A stretch of DNA of 64,000 bases from Echinococcus granulosus. Its lineage: Eukaryota > Platyhelminthes > Cestoda > Cyclophyllidea > Taeniidae. Position numbers and translations under genes: made by a program. Shown piece by piece: positions 61,324-64,000 of this stretch; the stretch's first letter is position 1; every line of letters starts with the position of its first letter. The DNA lies in assembly GCF_000524195.1 (NCBI RefSeq), contig NW_020170389.1, positions 216,617-280,616 on the forward strand, in the 5' to 3' direction. The notes beneath the pieces were generated by a model that made no database searches, was not told the origin of the DNA, and saw nothing but the letters and a program-made list of their open reading frames with translations.

Positions 61324-64000
61324 CTAAAAATAGATCAAAATAGAGATGATTAGCGCTTTGAAATGCAATTCGATAATTGGGCGCTGGACGCGAAAGGAAA
61401 TTAAGGGGATGGCCCGAATGGAATGGTTAAACCAACTGGCGTCTCTTCACAGGTTTCCGTAGTTGTTGGATAAAAAACGGGTCTAGTTACATTTCTACAG
61501 GAGGGATAAAATCATTTGATGGCAAAAAATGGCCTAGTCGACGTGTTTTATGCATTGACGATGAAACATGGTCATGGCAACGCTGGGAACAGCAAATGTT
61601 GCTATTCAACGTTGCGACATCGAGCCCAAACCAAAGAGAGCGCGTATTCCGCCTTAAATTATTCGCGAAGTCGAGTTGAAAATACTTCTCTGAGCAATAT
61701 GACTCTATAATGGGAGGGGATATCTACGCATGAGATCCGTTCCAGGAGGATAATACTTGTTACCAGCCTGCGAAGGATGCGAAGATTGCTGATGGACCCT
61801 CTTTCCCCGTTTCCAATACACCCAGAGCGATTGGCAACTTGCATTTCCGGCAAGAAGCTGGTGATTTAGAAGGTAGCCAAAGAAAGTAGTGAAACTGTGC
61901 TGACGCATGTTCGCTGCAGAAAACGAGTATTTTAATGTGTAACAACATCCATTCAACTACCTTGTTCCCTTGACGTCAACCAGATAAACGTAAATTACTT
62001 TAGGAGGGGGGGGGTGGGGAGGGAGGGTGACGGGGAGAAGATGGGCTAAATTGTTTTGTAAAGCGCGTGGAATTGAAGTGAGGAGTTGGGAGGCCGTTTT
62101 AAAGATCAATGCTGTGGAAAATGTTCCATTAAGACAACGAATTTGCTTTGGCGATGAGGTGCTCGAACGAGCAACCACTGGGTCCAGTGGTTGCGAAATC
62201 TTTTGCATAAATGCAACCATCGTTGCGTAATTTGTACACTAAGACCAACCACTGATTTCACAAGGGTGCAGAAAGATATTCCACATAGTACACATTTCAG
62301 AGTCATCAAGTTCGTTTCACACAGGAAAGACGCTTCTGACAGACTCATGCGATAAGGTTAACAGCAGGCAATGCTTGGTTTAGAAAGGCTGGAAAAAAGA
62401 CGATTCTCCACTTGATCCAAGTCAGAAATGGAGATCGTTTCCAGAGTGCATGGGTTGTCACAAGTCTTTTGCTTGACCAGCGCCTTAAACTGCACACAGA
62501 TTCGGAAAAAGGGATGACGGTTCTTGCTCTCAACTCTTCATTTTTGTTTACCATTAAAGGCGTCTAGGTGCTTCGCAGTTCCCTTACTTAAATTTAAAGC
62601 CTATTTAATTGTGCAAGCGAACTAAATGGCCTCATCACCTGGTACCGGAGATAGGCGTGGGTACGGATAAGAACCATTTTAGACGACACAAACCACTCAA
62701 AGCGCATGAATTGTACCAAAAAGATAGCTGTTTCAGTTGCAGACTTAGCAGCATCACTTTGTCAGCATGGCTTTTGCTTCATTGCATTCCCATCGACAGT
62801 TCATTAGCTCTTCTGTATCTTTTTTAAAAAGTCCCATTCAGACCCATTAATTTTACAACGTCTTCAGAGCTACCTCCAGGACAAGGAAATTAATTGGTTT
62901 TGCGAGACCCGTTTTAATTACAAATGAGCTTACCAAATAACAAGTGGCGTGTTTTAGAGGAGTTGCCCGAATGCCACAGGTGGCGGCGCTGTAATACGCT
63001 CGAAATCCCTACCTCTTGCAAGGAATGTAACAATTTTCCTTAGTGTCTCAAAAGGGCTTGGATATAAACAAACAGACCGCGCATAACTAGACAACGGTGT
63101 GATGGAAAGGCATCAACTTTCCACCAATGTGCTTCAAAACACCCAAACGGCCCTGAGAGATTCCATTTCGTTAGATTTTAGTTTGATTTGAAACAGGCGT
63201 TTGATGATAAGCTAAGCTTAATAAAGCAGATTTGACAACAAGGCGGATGTTCCAGTTCTTACCACTTCCCGCTGGGATCATCAATCACATCTTTGTGGGA
63301 GATTACCATGGCTGGGCTCCCACATCAAAAAAACACTGTTTAGGTTAATGCTTTGGGGGGTTTTGACACATGAAGATAGCCTTATTACCTATCAAAAATA
63401 AGATTCGGAGCCTGATTCTTGAGACCCACCATCCCATCAAAGGGATTTATTTGAATCATCACCACAGAGAGGCGGCTCCACCTGGCGAGATCGACTGAGA
63501 GGTCTTATTAACCTTATCATAATCAAAGGCACACAGCTGCCGGCAAAAGTTCACGACCTTGTGAACTGACTTAATGAAACACTGAAATATGACCTCATAA
63601 GGGACACATCTGGCATTGCTACTGCCTGGGATTACTTTTCTATGAATTCAAGTCGACAACTAATGGAATAGTCATTTTCTGTAATAAATACCCGTTTACG
63701 GAGAGGGCTGATACTTTTGGCCGAGTTTTCAGAAAATGATTCCATTTTGTCCGTAAGATCAGATCGATAAGGAATCCGGCTTCGAAAACTGCCCCATGGG
63801 GTTTAACAAATTGACCGGTAAGGGGTAGTGAAACGCCCTCTTGCAGCAACCAGATTAGTAGAATGGTACCTCAACCATTGTTAAGCCATTCAACCCTAGT
63901 GGGAAGCGTTCAGGAGCTAGATTCACGGAACTGGACTCAGACTGCATTATCAAAAGGCCATACAGATTTATTATTCAACATATGAGGAGCATGTATGGTC
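61324..64000. other. Upstream intron(s) of gene 4 with a family C element
   Basis: Family C occupies 61918-62610. The 70-codon minus frame at 63640-63849 (LTGQFVKPHGAVFEAGFLID) reads like protein but has only a GTAAAC donor. The rest shows nothing I can support. Confidence 0.4.
61918..62610 (+). repeat. Family C repeat, full-length recent copy
   Basis: The first half (to about 62262) is nearly identical to 57852-58193 and has the same double hairpin at 62161-62194. The second half has CATTTCAGAGTCATCAAGTT, GGAAAAAAGACGATTCTCCA, CTTGATCCAAGTC and GCTCTCAACTCTTC. It aligns with the second half of the decayed minus-strand copy at 21150-21925. Confidence 0.75.

Noticed and set aside
62934..62988. 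55-nt exon candidate upstream of gene 4
   Set aside because: Its possible outgoing phases (1 or 0) do not match the phase 2 needed at 61323.
1..64000. Search for tRNA, rRNA and CRISPR arrays
   Set aside because: No B-box with a matching A-box and acceptor stem, no conserved rRNA core and no regularly spaced identical repeats were seen.

Overview
The window looks like nuclear DNA of an animal with long introns, most likely a flatworm and possibly a tapeworm. It is roughly 43% GC by eye, it is gene-poor, coding exons are short and bounded by GT...AG sites, interspersed repeats are numerous, and three 100-N scaffold gaps are present (5689-5788, 17722-17821, 35404-35503). A miniature LTR element at about 14.2-15.2 kb resembles in structure the TRIM elements known from taeniid tapeworms. 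The species call is inference only. No rRNA, tRNA, CRISPR array or bacterial-type operon was seen.

All the coding evidence I trust is on the minus strand. (1) From 35.0 kb down to the left edge, thirteen short exons can be read. Splice phases agree at every junction except the one interrupted by the gap at 17.7 kb. Together they encode at least about 585 residues of a type I membrane protein: a cysteine-containing ectodomain, one transmembrane helix split between two exons (12847-13076 and the 32-nt exon 11509-11540), a basic stop-transfer segment and a Ser/Thr/Pro-rich cytoplasmic tail that runs out of the window at 397. I do not recognise the family, and both ends are missing. (2) At 43125-45347 lies the only complete gene, an uninterrupted 740-residue leucine-rich-repeat receptor with signal peptide, about eight LRRs, a Thr-rich stalk, one transmembrane helix and a long tail. 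(3) An isolated Ser/Pro-rich exon sits at 50758-51108. (4) The last three exons of another gene lie at 61323 -> 58624.

The remainder is intron or intergenic sequence filled with old repeats. Family A (up to about 1.3 kb) has eight full or partial copies. Family B is a TRIM-like element with a solo LTR and fragments. Family C (about 0.7-0.8 kb) has one decayed copy and two nearly identical copies, and those two flank the last three exons of gene 4 as direct repeats 4.07 kb apart. Two minor families (E, F), dinucleotide runs, a poly-C tract and a degenerate GAAT/GGAT stretch complete the layout.

Exon models were read by eye from splice sites, open frame and phase compatibility. No transcript or homology search was available, so single-exon details, especially the exons under 60 nt, remain provisional.
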